Shown piece after piece: positions 21,104 to 32,123 of a stretch of DNA of 64,000 bases. The translations under genes and the position numbers were made by a program. The stretch's first letter is position 1, and each line of letters begins with the position of its first letter. The DNA lies in NCBI GenBank assembly GCA_007115705.1, contig QXEO01000382.1, forward strand, positions 2,170,781-2,234,780, given 5' to 3'. The notes below the pieces were generated by a model. The model did not search any database and was not told where the DNA came from. It saw only the letters and a program-made list of their open reading frames with translations. The DNA is from Dactylis glomerata (lineage: Eukaryota > Streptophyta > Magnoliopsida > Poales > Poaceae).

Positions 21104-23749
21104 GACTATGCTTCCGGTGGTTCAAAATGGGTGCTTGATAGTGGATGCACAAGTCATATGACCGGAAGCAAGGAGATTATGACGGAGATGAGGCCTAATG
21201 ACAACCATATAACCGTCACTTATGGAGACATGTCACAATCCGAGGTATTAGGTCTTGGCAAGGTGGTGGTCGCACCGAATATTTCCCTTGTGGACGTCAT
21301 GCTTGTTGAGACCCTAGGTTACAATTTACTTTCAGTTCGTGCACTTGGTAAGATGGGCTTTGCCGTCTTCATTGATAATGATATTGTGGTACTCTTGTGG
21401 AGCAAGTCTCTAAAGGTCGCTTTCGTTGGGCACATTGAAAACAACTTGTATGTGGTGGACTTCTCGGGGAAAACCACTACAAGTGCAATGTGTTTATTCG
21501 GAAAGGCCGATGTGGGTTGGCTTTGGCATCGCCAACTAGCCCATGTCAATATAAGAACTTTGCAAAGCCTTCACAAGGGTGGCCACATACTCGGACTAAA
21601 AGAGAATGTTTCTTTTGCCAAAGATCGTGTTTGCAGGGCTTGCATTCTAGGAAAAATGCATGATTCTCCCCACCCAAGCAAGACTATCATTTCTTCCAAG
21701 AGGATCTTGGAGCTCCTTCATGTGGATCTTTTTGGTCCTCCATCTCATGCAAGTCTTGGTGGGAAGAAATATTGTTTGGTGATTGTTGATGACTATTCAA
21801 GATATACTTGGGTCTACTTCTTCAAGCATAAGAGTGAGACTCAACAAACCGTCATCGACTTTGCCAAAGAAGTTGAACGTCAACATGGGCAAACTATTTT
21901 GGCAATTAGAAGTGACAATGGCTTGGAATTCAAGAACTACACCTTGAATGGATTTCTTAGTGATGAGGGGATTCATCATCAATATTCCGCTGCATACACC
22001 CCTCAACAAAATGGTGTAGCCGAAAGGAAGAACCGGACTCTTATGGATATGGCTAGGTCCATGTTGGCGGAGTTTAAGTCTCCATACAACTTTTGGGCCG
22101 AAGCTATCTCTACGGCTTGTCACTCTTCAAACCGGCTCTTCCTCCGCAAAGGCCTAAACAAGACTCCATATGAAATACTCACCGGAAGCAAGCCCAACAT
22201 CTCCTACTACCGGGTTTTCGGGTGTAAGTGTTTCTTTCAAAGAAAAGGAGTTCGTTTAGGTAAATTTGATCCGAAAGCAATAGAAGGTATTTTTGTTGGT
22301 TACGGTGCCGAATCCCACACTTATAGAGTCTTCAACAAGTCCACCGGACGTGTTGAAGAATCTTGTAGTGTGGTATTCAAAGAGAATGACAGCTCCCAAG
22401 GGGGGCAAGATATTGTTTCTTGTGATGTAGATGATGAAATACCTCGAGAAGCCATAGGAAGAATGGGCGTGGGATTTTTCCGCCCCATTGAGGGACACCT
22501 TGTGGCAGACCGAGAAGGACTATGCTCTACTCAAGTGGAGCCTTCATCTTCACAAGCTCAACAAGCCTCTCCCAAGGAAGCAACTAATGCATCAACCAAA
22601 GAACAAGACAAGGACCTTCATGAAGAACAAGGGGCACCACCATCCTCTCCGGTTATCTCAACCGCCCCCAATTCTTCACAAGACCAAGATCCACCTACTC
22701 ATGAAGATAATGATGATCAAGGTCAATTTGATGGTCAAGACGGGGACCAAAATGATCAAGATGATCAAGTGATCCCTCGAAGGTCTAATGAGGAGATCGA
22801 AGCCTGTCGCAAGAAAATAGTTAAAAGGGATTTGGAGCTTAAAGGTCATACCCTTGAGAGGGTTATTGGAGATTTAAGAAGCAAAGTATCAACCCGGCGT
22901 CAATTGGCACAATTTAGCTCTCATCATGCTTATATCTCCATGGTTGAACCCAAGAAAGTATCTGAAGCTCTTGAAGATCCGGATTGGTTGGATGCTATGC
23001 ATGAAGAACTCAACAACTTCAAGCGCAATAATGTATGGGTGTTAGTGGAGAAGCCAAAGGAGTGCCGCAATGTGATTGGCACAAAGTGGATATTCAAGAA
23101 CAAGCAAGATGAGCATGGAATTGTTGTGAGGAACAAGGCTAGATTGGTTGCTCAAGGTTTCTCTCATTTGGAAGGAATTGACTTTGGAGAAACTTATGCT
23201 CCCGTGGCTTGCCTTGAGTCCATCCGTATCCTTCTTGCATATGCCACTCATCATAACTTCAAGTTGCAACAAATGGATGTTAAGAGTGCATTTCTTAATG
23301 GTCCATTGAAAGAGGAAGTGTATGTTAAGCAACCCCCGGGGTTTGAGGATCTCAACTTTCCTAACCATGTCTACAAACTCCATAAGGCACTCTACGGCCT
23401 TAAACAAGCCCCACGTGCGTGGTATGAGCACCTTAGAGAGTTGTTGTTAGACCGTGGGTTTGAAGTTGGGCAAATCGATCCTACTCTTTTTACTAAGAGG
23501 GTCAATGGGGAGCTTTTCGTATGCCAACTATATGTTGATGATATTATCTTTGGCTCTACTAACAAAGCTTTTAATGATGAATTTTCAAAGCTTATGACCG
23601 ATAGGTTCGAGATGTCTATGATGGGCGAAATGAAGTTCTTTCTTGGTTTTGAAATCAAGCAATTGAAAGAAGGGACTTTCATTAATCAAGCCAAATATGT
23701 CCAAGACATGCTCAAGAGGTTCAAGATGAAGGATCTAAATGGGGTCGCC
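21104..23749 (+). CDS. pol: pol of H, first part: protease, integrase, reverse transcriptase
   Basis: The frame opens after TAG 21101-21103, with no ATG at the start. Protease has WVLDSGC (21128-21148). The integrase zinc region shows WHRQLAH and CRAC; catalytic residues are in HVDLFGP (about 21718), RSDNG (about 21909) and NGVAERKNR (about 22012). An acidic Gln/Asp-rich linker follows. RT runs from NVWVLVEKP (about 23030) to catalytic YVDD (about 23530). The frame is whole but stops at 23749, where T is inserted; the rest is at 30757-31491, in phase. Gag is in frame 1 and pol in frame 2, separated by both stops, so expression would need a frameshift, repair or splicing. TCTCTTATAG before GACTATGC resembles a splice acceptor. 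Confidence 0.92.
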
Positions 23750-25308
23750 TGTCGTCGTGGTAAAACAACATATGCCATAGGATGGCTTAAATGGGGGCCG
23801 ACTGTACACTGGTGGATCCGGGAGAGGGAAGGCTCGGTAGAGACCGAGCACAGAAGTCACTGCTAACACATCGAGCTACCCAGGTTCGGGGCCCTCGTGA
23901 GGAGGTAACACCCCTACTCCTGCATGTCTGATCTATATGAGCTTCACATGAGAGCTACAATGGTGCTCCTTGAGCTGTGTATCTTGCCTATCTGAGGCTG
24001 CACTGGGCAGGAGCTAAACAGCTAGTGCTAGAGAGCTCCCATGGAGCGAGAGAGAATGAGCCTCCTCTGGAGGCTTGGGGTGATCGATCCCCCTGGTGCC
24101 CTTTATATAGGGAGCCCAGGGGACAAGGGATGCCCCACAATATACTATGCACATACTGGTGCTGAGTTGACTACTGGGGTCTTGTCATACTGTAGCCTGC
24201 ATCAGCACGGTACCGCCCTTGGTACTGTGCGATGCGTCACGGTCATGGGCTAGTCCCATCGATGTCTGTACTTGGAGTCCTTGCCTTCGTCTTCTAGCGT
24301 CTGTCTTCAGGATCACCATGTCATCAGTCTTATCCTCCTCCTGAGGATAAGACTGACTAGGAGAGGAGGGATATGCTAGTCTGAGCCAAGGGGCGTCCCA
24401 AGACCAGCATACGATGGTGGAGGATGTGCCAGTCCGAGCCTGGAGGCGTCCCAGGACTGGCACGATGCGCTGGAGTTGATGCTAGACGAGGAATATGTCC
24501 CGGAGGTAGTAAATCCCGGCCTGGAGAGGAATAATCCGGCCTGGGAGTGAATATCCCGGCCTACCAAGGGGATAATCCGGCCTGGGCCAGGGATCCCAGC
24601 CTGGCCCGGCCGGAACACTGTAATCCGGCCCAGCCGGGGTTAAACAGAGGCGTCCTGGGAAGAAATCCCGGCCAGGCCGGATCCTCCTAATCCGGCCCAG
24701 CCGGGGCGCAGTTGAAGATGGCGGCCTGCTGGAAGGAGCCCAGCCGGAGGAGGCCCAGGCGGGGCTGGCCGGGGCGCTGGAGAGGAGGGCCCAGGCGGGG
24801 CAGCCGGCCAGGCGGCCCAGCCGGGGCAGCCGGCCTGGCGGCCCAGCCGGGATGCCAAGGGGGCGCAGGGGCGACGCGGCCCACGGGGGGAGTCGGCCGG
24901 GAGGCCCAGCCGGGGCGCTGCGCGGGGGCGGGGCGCGGCCAGAGCCCACCCGGGCTCAGCTGGCTTGGCCCAGCCGGAGGACAAGGCACCGGCCCAGCCG
25001 GGATAATTCGCCAGGAGGTCCACGCCGGGGCAGACGCGGCCCAGGAGGAGGAGATCCCGGCCTGGGCGGGATGAAGCAGCCCAGCCGGGATATGGCTTTG
25101 CTATGCCGGCGTGGGCCTAGGATGCTCCGGCCTAGCCTTCTTTATACCGGCCCGATAGATCATTAATCCGGCCTGGGAGACTTATAATCCGGCCCAGCTA
25201 GTGTTTACTCGCTTTTTAATATCCTGCACACATAACTCATCATATATAACATATATTAGACATAATATAAAGGGGTACTTTGGTATATCCGGGTTTATAT
25301 CCCCGACA
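23750..25308 (-). repeat. 3' LTR of T (left copy)
   Basis: It runs from TGTCGTCGTGG to CCCCGACA. On the minus strand there is a TATA box CTATATAAAG (24101-24110). Upstream of it in that sense (about 24510-25200) the sequence is 70-80% GC with many AATCCGGCC and CCCAGCCGG copies. The long ORFs this produces on both strands are composition effects. The ORF that runs from pol into this LTR is a chance read-through. Confidence 0.92.
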
Positions 25309-25321
25309 TTAGCCCCCGAGG
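25309..25321 (-). other. Polypurine tract of T
   Basis: The minus strand reads CCTCGGGGGCTAA directly before the LTR, typical for Tat-type elements. Confidence 0.85.
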
Positions 25322-25738
25322 CTGTGGAGGACTCGCAGAGTCGTGCACAGGCTTCAACAAGAAATATACCAAAGTCCCAAACTCATACTCACGAAGCTGA
25401 TACGTTGGCCTGCACTGGCCAAATTCTACCTCATGCCATCATAGACAATGTCCTGTTTGATATATACTCATATACGTGATATGCTAGCCTTCGCGGGCTA
25501 TCTTAAAATACTACTATGCCTTTTTTGGCTATATCGACACTTTGCCTCTTGTGCTACGTCTCATCGACATCGTCTGCTTCGACAATGCCGGAATACTGCT
25601 TTGCCTTCTTTGGCCATATCGATACTTTACCTCTTGAGCTATGTGCCTCTTGGGCTACTCTGCCTCTTGGGCTACTTTTGCCTCTCGGGCTACTTTGCCT
25701 CTTAGGCTACTTTTGCCTCTCGGGCTTTATATAGACAC
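25322..25738. other. T interior next to the polypurine tract
   Basis: This is non-coding. From about 25500 it turns into degenerate copies of TTGCCTCTTGGGCTACTT, the sub-unit of the array that follows. Confidence 0.6.
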
Positions 25739-26262
25739 TTTGCCTCTCCGGCTATGTCTCATCGACATTGTCCGCTTTGACAATGCCGGTATACTGATAT
25801 GCCTCTCGTGCTGTTTCAACATGTTGCCACTTGGGCCATGTCTCATCGACATTGTCTGCTTTGACAATGCCGGTATACTGATATGCCTCTTGGGCTGCTT
25901 TGCCTCTTGGGCTACTTTGCCTCTTGGGCTTTATATCGACACTTTGCCTCTCGGGCTATGTCTCATCGACATTGTCTGCTTTGACAATGCCGGTATACTG
26001 ATATGCCTCTTGGGCTGCTTTGCCTCTTGGGCTACTTTGCCTCTTGGGCTTTATATCGACACTTTGCCTCTCGGGCTATGTCTCATCGACATTGTCTGCT
26101 TTGACAATGCCGGTATACTGATATGCCTCTTGGGCTGCTTTGCCTCTTGGGCTACTTTGCCTCTTGGGCTTTATATCGACACTTTGCCTCTCGGGCTATG
26201 TCTCATCGACATTGTCTGCTTTGACAATGCCGGTATACCGATATGCCTCTTGGGCTGTGCCA
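25739..26262. repeat. Tandem array with 120-bp unit in T
   Basis: Units 25861-25980, 25981-26100 and 26101-26220 are identical at nearly every base, with a partial fourth unit to 26262 and a diverged shorter copy from 25739. Each unit contains 17-bp sub-repeats of TGCCTCTTGGGCTACTT. As 120 is a multiple of three, a 229-codon ORF stays open across it; I do not regard it as a gene. Confidence 0.92.
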
Positions 26263-26561
26263 TCGCTGGGCACTTGTTAGTATGCAAAATGATAAGACAT
26301 GTTAATATGCTAAACCGGGATACTCTGTGAAACCGGATATGATAAGAGATACGATGCTTGTTAGCTTTGAGATCGATGTCTCGATATATTACTGTGCCAG
26401 AATTGGAGATAACTGAAAGGATTACAGAATGCCGTGATATGGTGGCATACCGAAATAAACGGCGATATGAGTTATTGATAGATGCCTTGATATGCTGGCG
26501 AACCGAAATAAACGGTGATTGGGGATTTTGGTCGATGCCAGGATATGCTGGCATACTGAAA

Positions 26562-26924
26562 TTTTCCTCTTGCCATGATATCCCAGCATACTGAAATCTT
26601 ACTTTTGCATTGATATGCCGGCATACTGAAATCTTACTTTTGCCATGATATGCCGGCATACTGAAACCTTGCTCTTTGCCATGATATGCTGGCATACTGG
26701 CATTTTGCTCTTTGCCATGATATGCTGGCATACTGGCATTTTGCTCTTTGCCATGATATGCCGGCATACTGAAACTTTGCTCTTTGCCATGATATGCTGG
26801 CATACTGAAATCTTACTCTTGCCCTGATATGCCGGCATACTAAAAATCTTACTCTTGCCATGATATGCCGGCATACTGAGACTTTACTCTTGCCATGATA
26901 TGCCGGCATACTGAAACACATATG
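26562..26924. repeat. Tandem array with 35-38-bp unit in T
   Basis: About ten units of the form GATATGCCGGCATACTGAAA plus CTT[A/G]CTCTTGCCAT. GATATGCCGGCATAC is nearly palindromic. On the minus strand, T's sense, the repeat reads MPAYHGK-like peptides in short ORFs. Confidence 0.9.
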
Positions 26925-28176
26925 ACTCAAGATATCACTTAATAACCTGATGTACTAACAAACTGAAATACCTGAGACCTGAGACTTTGAGATATGCTGG
27001 CCAGGATATAAAGATATGCTGGCTGGGACATAAAATATGCCGGCCAGGATACAAAATATAACATATGCCGGTATACTGATATGCTTGAGACACTGAGATA
27101 TAAACTGAAGCTCTGGTGGTATAATAGCAATTTCTTCTTGTAATGGCAATATGGAGAGTCATAGCCGGTATATATGATGAAATATCCAACCTGTTCTGTA
27201 GTCATTCTAAAAGACATAGCGATGGTCATAGTATTTGGCATATTTGCAATCTAGCATATGGAGTTTGGCATATAGCCCATTGCACTCGGTACACAACTCT
27301 TGAAACAAAGCACTTGGCATACAGACTGAGATATAGCAGTTTGACATATATGCTAAATTGGTAACTCACAAGGAAGAACTAGGCACTCATGTGCCGGCAT
27401 ACAAATGCAACTATACAGTAACTGGCATATAAGCAAACTTGGCATCTTACAACAGATATTTGGCACTCATGTGCCGGTATATAAATGCTAGTATACTGTA
27501 ACTGGCATACGAGATCTGTGATAGAGCATGCGGAAACTGGTACTGAGATAGGCATATAACTGATCTGACTGTAAACATGTAACAACTAGCACATGGCATT
27601 CAACATATAAAAAACTGGCATACGAGCCTTGGCATACGACAGCCGGCATATAACACATAGCATATGAGATAAAGCATTTGGCATATAAGTAGATACTGAA
27701 CTTGATATGTTAACTGGCATACTGACTATAGCACTGTAGCAGATATACCAATTGGCATATGCAAAGACATATAACTTGACATAACATCTTGTTGTTGGCA
27801 TATAAAACCGGCATATAACATGCCCAGATGAAACTTTGCATAAGACTATTGACATACAAACTGATACTAAGGATACTCTTTGCAGCAGGCATATGTAGTG
27901 ATTTGGCATATAAACAGACATACAGGAGGAAACTAAGAAGCTGATATGCTAGCATGCAAACTAATATATACTGGTACAATACTTGAGAAGCAACTTGCTG
28001 GGCTTTAGCCTGGCCCCCGAGCTATTTTTTCTACTACGGGGACATTAACTTTCAGATAAGCTGACCAGGATATGGAGTAAACCAGCATAAATACTTACTT
28101 GCATGCACCGTTGAGGAAGTTTGAAGTACCTGCAGATGCTCGAGGCAGAACGATCCTTGGCACGATGACCATAAAA
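26925..28176. repeat. Degenerate repeat field in T
   Basis: Dispersed GGCATATA, GGCATAC and GCCGGCATA words occur every 20-40 bp with no fixed period. It looks like an old, decayed version of the flanking arrays. A polypurine-like GCCCCCGAGCT occurs at 28013-28023. No gene is supported. Confidence 0.6.
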
Positions 28177-28949
28177 TATGCCGGCCGGGACATAAGATAT
28201 GCTGGCCAGGATATAAAATATGCCGGCCGGGACATAAAATATGCTGGCCAGGACACAGGATATGCTGGCCGGGACGCAGGATATGCTGGCCGGAACACAG
28301 GATATGCTGGCCAGAACGCAGGATATGCTGGCCGGGACACAGGATATGCTGGCCGGGACACAGGATATGCTGGCCAGGACACAGGATATGCTGGCCAGGA
28401 CACAGGATATGCTGGCCGGAACGCAGGATATGCTGGCCGGGACGCAGGATATGCTGGCCGGGACACAGGATATGCTGGCCGGGACACAGGATATGCTGGC
28501 CGGGACGCAGGATATGCTGGCCGGGACTCAGGATATGCTGGCCGGGACACAGGATATGCTGGCCGGGACGCAGGATATGCTGGCCGGGACTCAGGATATG
28601 CTGGCCGGGACTCAGGATATGCTGGCCGGGACACAGGATATGCTGGCCAGGACACAGGATATGCTGGCCGGGACGCAGGATATGCTGGCCGGGACACAGG
28701 ATATGCTGGCCGGGACACAGGATATGCTGGCCGGGACGCAGGATATGCTGGCCGGGACTCAGGATATGCTGGCCGGGACACAGGATATGCTGGCCGGGAC
28801 GCAGGATATGCTAGCCGGGACTCAGGATATGCTGGCCGGGACTCAGGATATGCTGGCCGGGACACAGGATATGCTGGCCAGGACACAGGATATGCTGGCC
28901 GGAACGCAGGATATGCTGGCCGGGACGCAGGATATGCTGGCCGGGACAC
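28095..28949 (-). other. Repeat-born ORF in T's sense strand, coding status doubtful
   Basis: A 284-codon ORF on T's own sense strand consists almost wholly of a seven-residue RPAYPVS-type repeat, rich in Pro, Tyr and Ala. It lies shortly after T's primer site, where gag would be expected. It arises because the 21-bp unit lacks stop codons. Two ORFs of similar length on the other strand argue that openness alone is no sign of coding. I record it as a candidate repetitive peptide only. Confidence 0.3.
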
Positions 28950-28974
28950 AGGATATGCTGGCCGGGACGCAGGA
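28177..28974. repeat. 21-bp minisatellite, 38 units, with 231-bp higher-order period, in T
   Basis: The unit is TATGCTGGCCGGGACACAGGA with variants at the ACA/GCA/TCA and GGG/AGG/GGA positions. The variant order of units 13-23 (28429-28659) is repeated by units 24-34 (28660-28890), apart from one G-to-A site, an 11-unit duplication. With no stop in the unit, three long ORFs stay open: + 28099-29022 (YAGRDTG repeats), + 28241-29206 (MLAGTQD repeats) and - 28095-28949 (SRPAYPV repeats). Confidence 0.95.
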
Positions 28975-29173
28975 TATGCTGGCCGGAGGAAGCCGAGCGC
29001 CGGCCCGGAGATGCCGATGTAGATCCGGGACAGCCGTATGCTGGCCCGGGCGAGTTGAGGTCAGCCCGGGAGTTGAAGAAGACCTGCTGTGCTCGGAGGC
29101 GTTGCTGATGTCGAGCCCCCGAGCAGATGAAGAAGATCCCGTCCGGATGTACTCCTACCAGCGCCTTGATCAG
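28975..29173 (-). other. Leader of T between primer site and array
   Basis: This short stretch of about 200 bp has no recognised protein. GCCCCCGAGCAGA (29115-29127) is shared with D at 16535. Confidence 0.5.
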
Positions 29174-29190
29174 CCCCACGGTGGGCGCCA
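29174..29190 (-). other. Primer binding site of T
   Basis: On the minus strand the sequence reads TGGCGCCCACCGTGGGG, two bases after the LTR end. TGGCGCC starts are usual for Tat-type elements. Confidence 0.85.
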
Positions 29191-29192
29191 AA

Positions 29193-30751
29193 TGTCGTCG
29201 TGGTGAAACAACATATGCCATAGGATGGCTTAAATGGGGGCCGACTGTACACTGGTGGATCCGGGAGAGGGAAGGCTCGGTAGAGACCGAGCACAGAAGT
29301 CACTGCTAACACATCGAGCTACCCAGGTTCGGGGCCCTCGTGAGGAGGTAACACCCCTACTCCTGCATGTCTGATCTATATGAGCTTCACATGAGAGCTA
29401 CAATGGTGCTCCTTGAGCTGTGTATCTTGCCTATCTGAGGCTGCACTGGGCAAGAGCTAAACAGCTAGTGCTAGAGAGCTCCCATGGAGCGAGAGAGAAT
29501 GAGCCTCCTCTGGAGGCTTGGGGTGATCGATCCCCCTGGTGCCCTTTATATAGGGAGCCCAGGGGACAAGGGATGCCCCACAATATACTATGCACATACT
29601 GGTGCTGAGTTGACTACTGGGGTCTTGTCATACTGTAGCCTGCATCAGCACGGTACCGCCCTTGGTACTGTGCGATGCGTCACGGTCATGGGCTAGTCCC
29701 ATCGATGTCTGTACTTGGAGTCCTTGCCTTCGTCTTCTAGCGTCTGTCTTCAGGATCACCATGTCATCAGTCTTATCCTCCTCCTGAGGATAAGACTGAC
29801 TAGGAGAGGAGGGATATGCTAGTCTGAGCCAAGGGGCGTCCCAAGACCAGCATACGATGGTGGAGGATGTGCCAGTCCGAGCCTGGAGGCGTCCCAGGAC
29901 TGGCACGATGCGCTGGAGTTGATGCTAGACGAGGAATATGTCCCAGAGGTAGTAAATCCCGGCCTGGAGAGGAATAATCCGGCCTGGGAGTGAATATCCC
30001 GGCCTACCAAGGGGATAATCCGGCCTGGGCCAGGGATCCCAGCCTGGCCCGGCCGGAACACTGTAATCCGGCCCAGCCGGGGTTAAACAGAGGCGTCCTG
30101 GGAAGAAATCCCGGCCAGGCCGGATCCTCCTAATCCGGCCCAGCCGGGGCGCAGTTGAAGATGGCGGCCTGCTGGAAGGAGCCCAGCCGGAGGAGGCCCA
30201 GGCGGGGCTGGCCGGGGCGCTGGAGAGGAGGGCCCAGGCGGGGCAGCCGGCCAGGCGGCCCAGCCGGGGCAGCCGGCCTGGCGGCCCAGCCGGGATGCCA
30301 AGGGGGCGCAGGGGCGACGCGGCCCACGGGGGGAGTCGGCCGGGAGGCCCAGCCGGGGCGCTGCGCGGGGGCGGGGCGCGGCCAGAGCCCACCCGGGCTC
30401 AGCTGGCTTGGCCCAGCCGGAGGACAAGGCACCGGCCCAGCCGGGATAATTCGCCAGGAGGTCCACGCCGGGGCAGACGCGGCCCAGGAGGAGGAGATCC
30501 CGGCCTGGGCGGGATGAAGCAGCCCAGCCGGGATATGGCTTTGCTATGCCGGCGTGGGCCTAGGATGCTCCGGCCTAGCCTTCTTTATACCGGCCCGATA
30601 GATCATTAATCCGGCCTGGGAGACTTATAATCCGGCCCAGCTAGTGTTTACTCGCTTTTTAATATCCTGCACACATAACTCATCATATATAACATATATT
30701 AGACATAATATAAAGGGGTACTTTGGTATATCCGGGTTTATATCCCCGACA
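29193..30751 (-). repeat. 5' LTR of T (right copy)
   Basis: Same length as the left copy, with three transitions between them that I could find. The minus-strand TATA box is at 29544-29553. TCGCC at 30752-30756 closes the target duplication. Confidence 0.92.
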
Positions 30752-30756
30752 TCGCC

Positions 30757-31491
30757 ACACCAATGGCCACAAAATGTCATCTTGAACTTGATCCCAATGG
30801 TAAAGATGTGGATCAAAAGGTATACCGTTCTATGATCGGCTCGTTGCTTTACCTTTGTGCATCTAGACCCGATATTGTGTTGAGTGTAGGTGTGTGTGCA
30901 AGGTATCAAGCCGCTCCTAAAGAAAGCCACCTTATGGCGGTTAAGAGAATCTTTCGATATTTGGTTCATACCCCAACTTATGGGCTTTGGTATCCCAAAG
31001 GATTGGATTTCTCTCTTTGTGGCTTCACGGATTCGGATTGGGCCGGTGATAAGGATGATAGGAAATCAACCTCCGGAGCTTGCCAATTTCTTGGTAGGTC
31101 TTTGGTGTGTTGGTCTTCTAAGAAGCAAAATTGTATTTCTCTCTCCACCGCCGAAGCCGAATACATTGCCGCCGCAAGTGGATGCACTCAATTGTTATGG
31201 ATGAGGCAAACTTTAAAGGAATACGGTGTCAATTGTGACAAAGTGCCTCTTTTATGTGACAATGAAAGTGCTATCAAGATCGCCTATAATCCGATGCAAC
31301 ATTCAAGAACCAAGCATATTGAGATCCGGAATCACTTCATTAGAGATCATGTTACCCGTGGTGATATTGAGCTTGCTTATGTTAGCACCAAGGATCAACT
31401 TGCCGATATATTCACGAAGCCTCTTGATGAAGCAAGATTTGGTTATTTGAGGAATGAGCTAAATATCATCGATTCAAGGAGGGTGGCTTGA
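30757..31491 (+). CDS. pol: pol of H, second part: RT end and RNase H
   Basis: This continues pol from 23749 in the same phase after T and the duplicated TCGCC. It begins with the RT connection (SMIGSLLYLCASRPDI) and ends with Copia RNase H: FTDSDWAGD, STSG, LSTAEAEYIAA, LCDNESAI and the usual terminal ADIFTKPL near 31399. Stop TGA is at 31489-31491. Taken together the two parts give about 1,125 codons from the first codon after TAG 21103, the normal size for SIRE-type pol, with no other break seen. The only damage is the young T insertion, so H was probably coding-competent until recently, unless the gag-pol gap is a lesion. Confidence 0.92.
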   Translation, partial: TPMATKCHLELDPNGKDVDQKVYRSMIGSLLYLCASRPDIVLSVGVCARYQAAPKESHLMAVKRIFRYLVHTPTYGLWYPKGLDFSLCGFTDSDWAGDKDDRKSTSGACQFLGRSLVCWSSKKQNCISLSTAEAEYIAAASGCTQLLWMRQTLKEYGVNCDKVPLLCDNESAIKIAYNPMQHSRTKHIEIRNHFIRDHVTRGDIELAYVSTKDQLADIFTKPLDEARFGYLRNELNIIDSRRVA

Positions 31492-32113
31492 ACATCTTGC
31501 AAATATACCTATATTTCAATGCTTATTTGGTTTAGGTGTGGGCATGGAGATAGGGGGAGTGCGGTCCTAATTAATTGGGCTATCCCTTCCCCCATAATGC
31601 CGATAGTAATCATTTCATTCTCTTAATATCATTTTTGTGATATATGAGCTTCAATGATGAGTAGTGGTTATGGACCCAAGATACATCTTCGCGGTCCAAT
31701 GCCATAACACTCATACATGGTGGCTTCGGCCACCGACCTCTTCTTTGCGAAGAGTTGATTCCTTGCATATCTTATTTGAGGTCTTGGTATTCTCTCTCGA
31801 TGTTATTTCTTATTTTTTTATATGGGAAGGCACTTGCATTGGTTCTTTAGTCGATTTGCTCTTGCAATGTTAAGTGCCGAGAACCACTCCGTGTTTGCTC
31901 TCTCACCTAAGCCATTCTCTCTCAAGACATCTAATCTATGCACACGAGTTCAAATTTTTCATCAAAACAACATCTGTTTTTGAAAATTTCGAGTTGGCCA
32001 GTTTTCTGGCTTCCAGCCAGAATATCTGCCCCCCTGGGCGGAATATCCGGGGGGGGGGGGGGCGGATTATCCGCCCTCTCCTGGCCGGATAATCCGGCCT
32101 AAGTGGCATCTGG
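31492..32113 (+). other. H spacer between pol and third ORF
   Basis: It has a polypurine-like GATAGGGGGAGTG (31549-31561), close to the true tract, and at 32030-32100 a G13 run with GGATTATCCG and GGATAATCCGG copies as in the LTR. No gene is visible. Confidence 0.6.
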
Positions 32114-32123
32114 GTATTTAAGG
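32114..32123 (+). promoter_or_regulatory. Candidate internal promoter (TATA-like) before the third ORF of H
   Basis: GTATTTAAGG lies about 30 bp after GGATAATCCGG and before a 150-bp GC-rich leader with CCGCCGCC runs. This copies the LTR layout of palindromes then TATA, though the rest is not a close copy of the LTR. Confidence 0.45.

Larger units (their letters stand above)
23750..30751 (-). mobile_element. Element T: non-autonomous Tat-like element filled with tandem repeats
   Basis: Two 1559-bp LTRs (23750-25308, 29193-30751) are flanked by TCGCC. The primer site lies beside the right LTR and the polypurine tract beside the left, so T is in minus orientation. The 3.9-kb interior is made of minisatellites with no retroviral domain. 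I count three LTR differences, all transitions (0.19%, about 0.07 million years), so this is the youngest event dated here. The CTCGGGGGCTAA polypurine tract and TGGCGCC primer site fit Tat/RIRE2-type elements; LARD is the nearest class. Confidence 0.92.

Noticed and set aside
23750..23866. Alternative C-terminus of H's pol reading into T
   Set aside because: The extra 38 codons are T's LTR after an insertion. The true RNase H end is at 30757-31491.
24482..25074. Overlapping ORFs of 100-155 codons on both strands in T's LTR, repeated at 29925-30517
   Set aside because: They follow from 70-80% GC and few stop codons. All lie within an LTR, and frames on both strands are equally open.
25641..26330. 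229-codon + ORF with Cys/Leu-rich repeats
   Set aside because: It spans a 120-bp tandem array whose unit is a multiple of three. No start context, no domain, and wrong strand for T.
28177..28974. Regular short repeats that might suggest a CRISPR array
   Set aside because: Units are directly abutting 21-mers without unique spacers, inside a plant retrotransposon.
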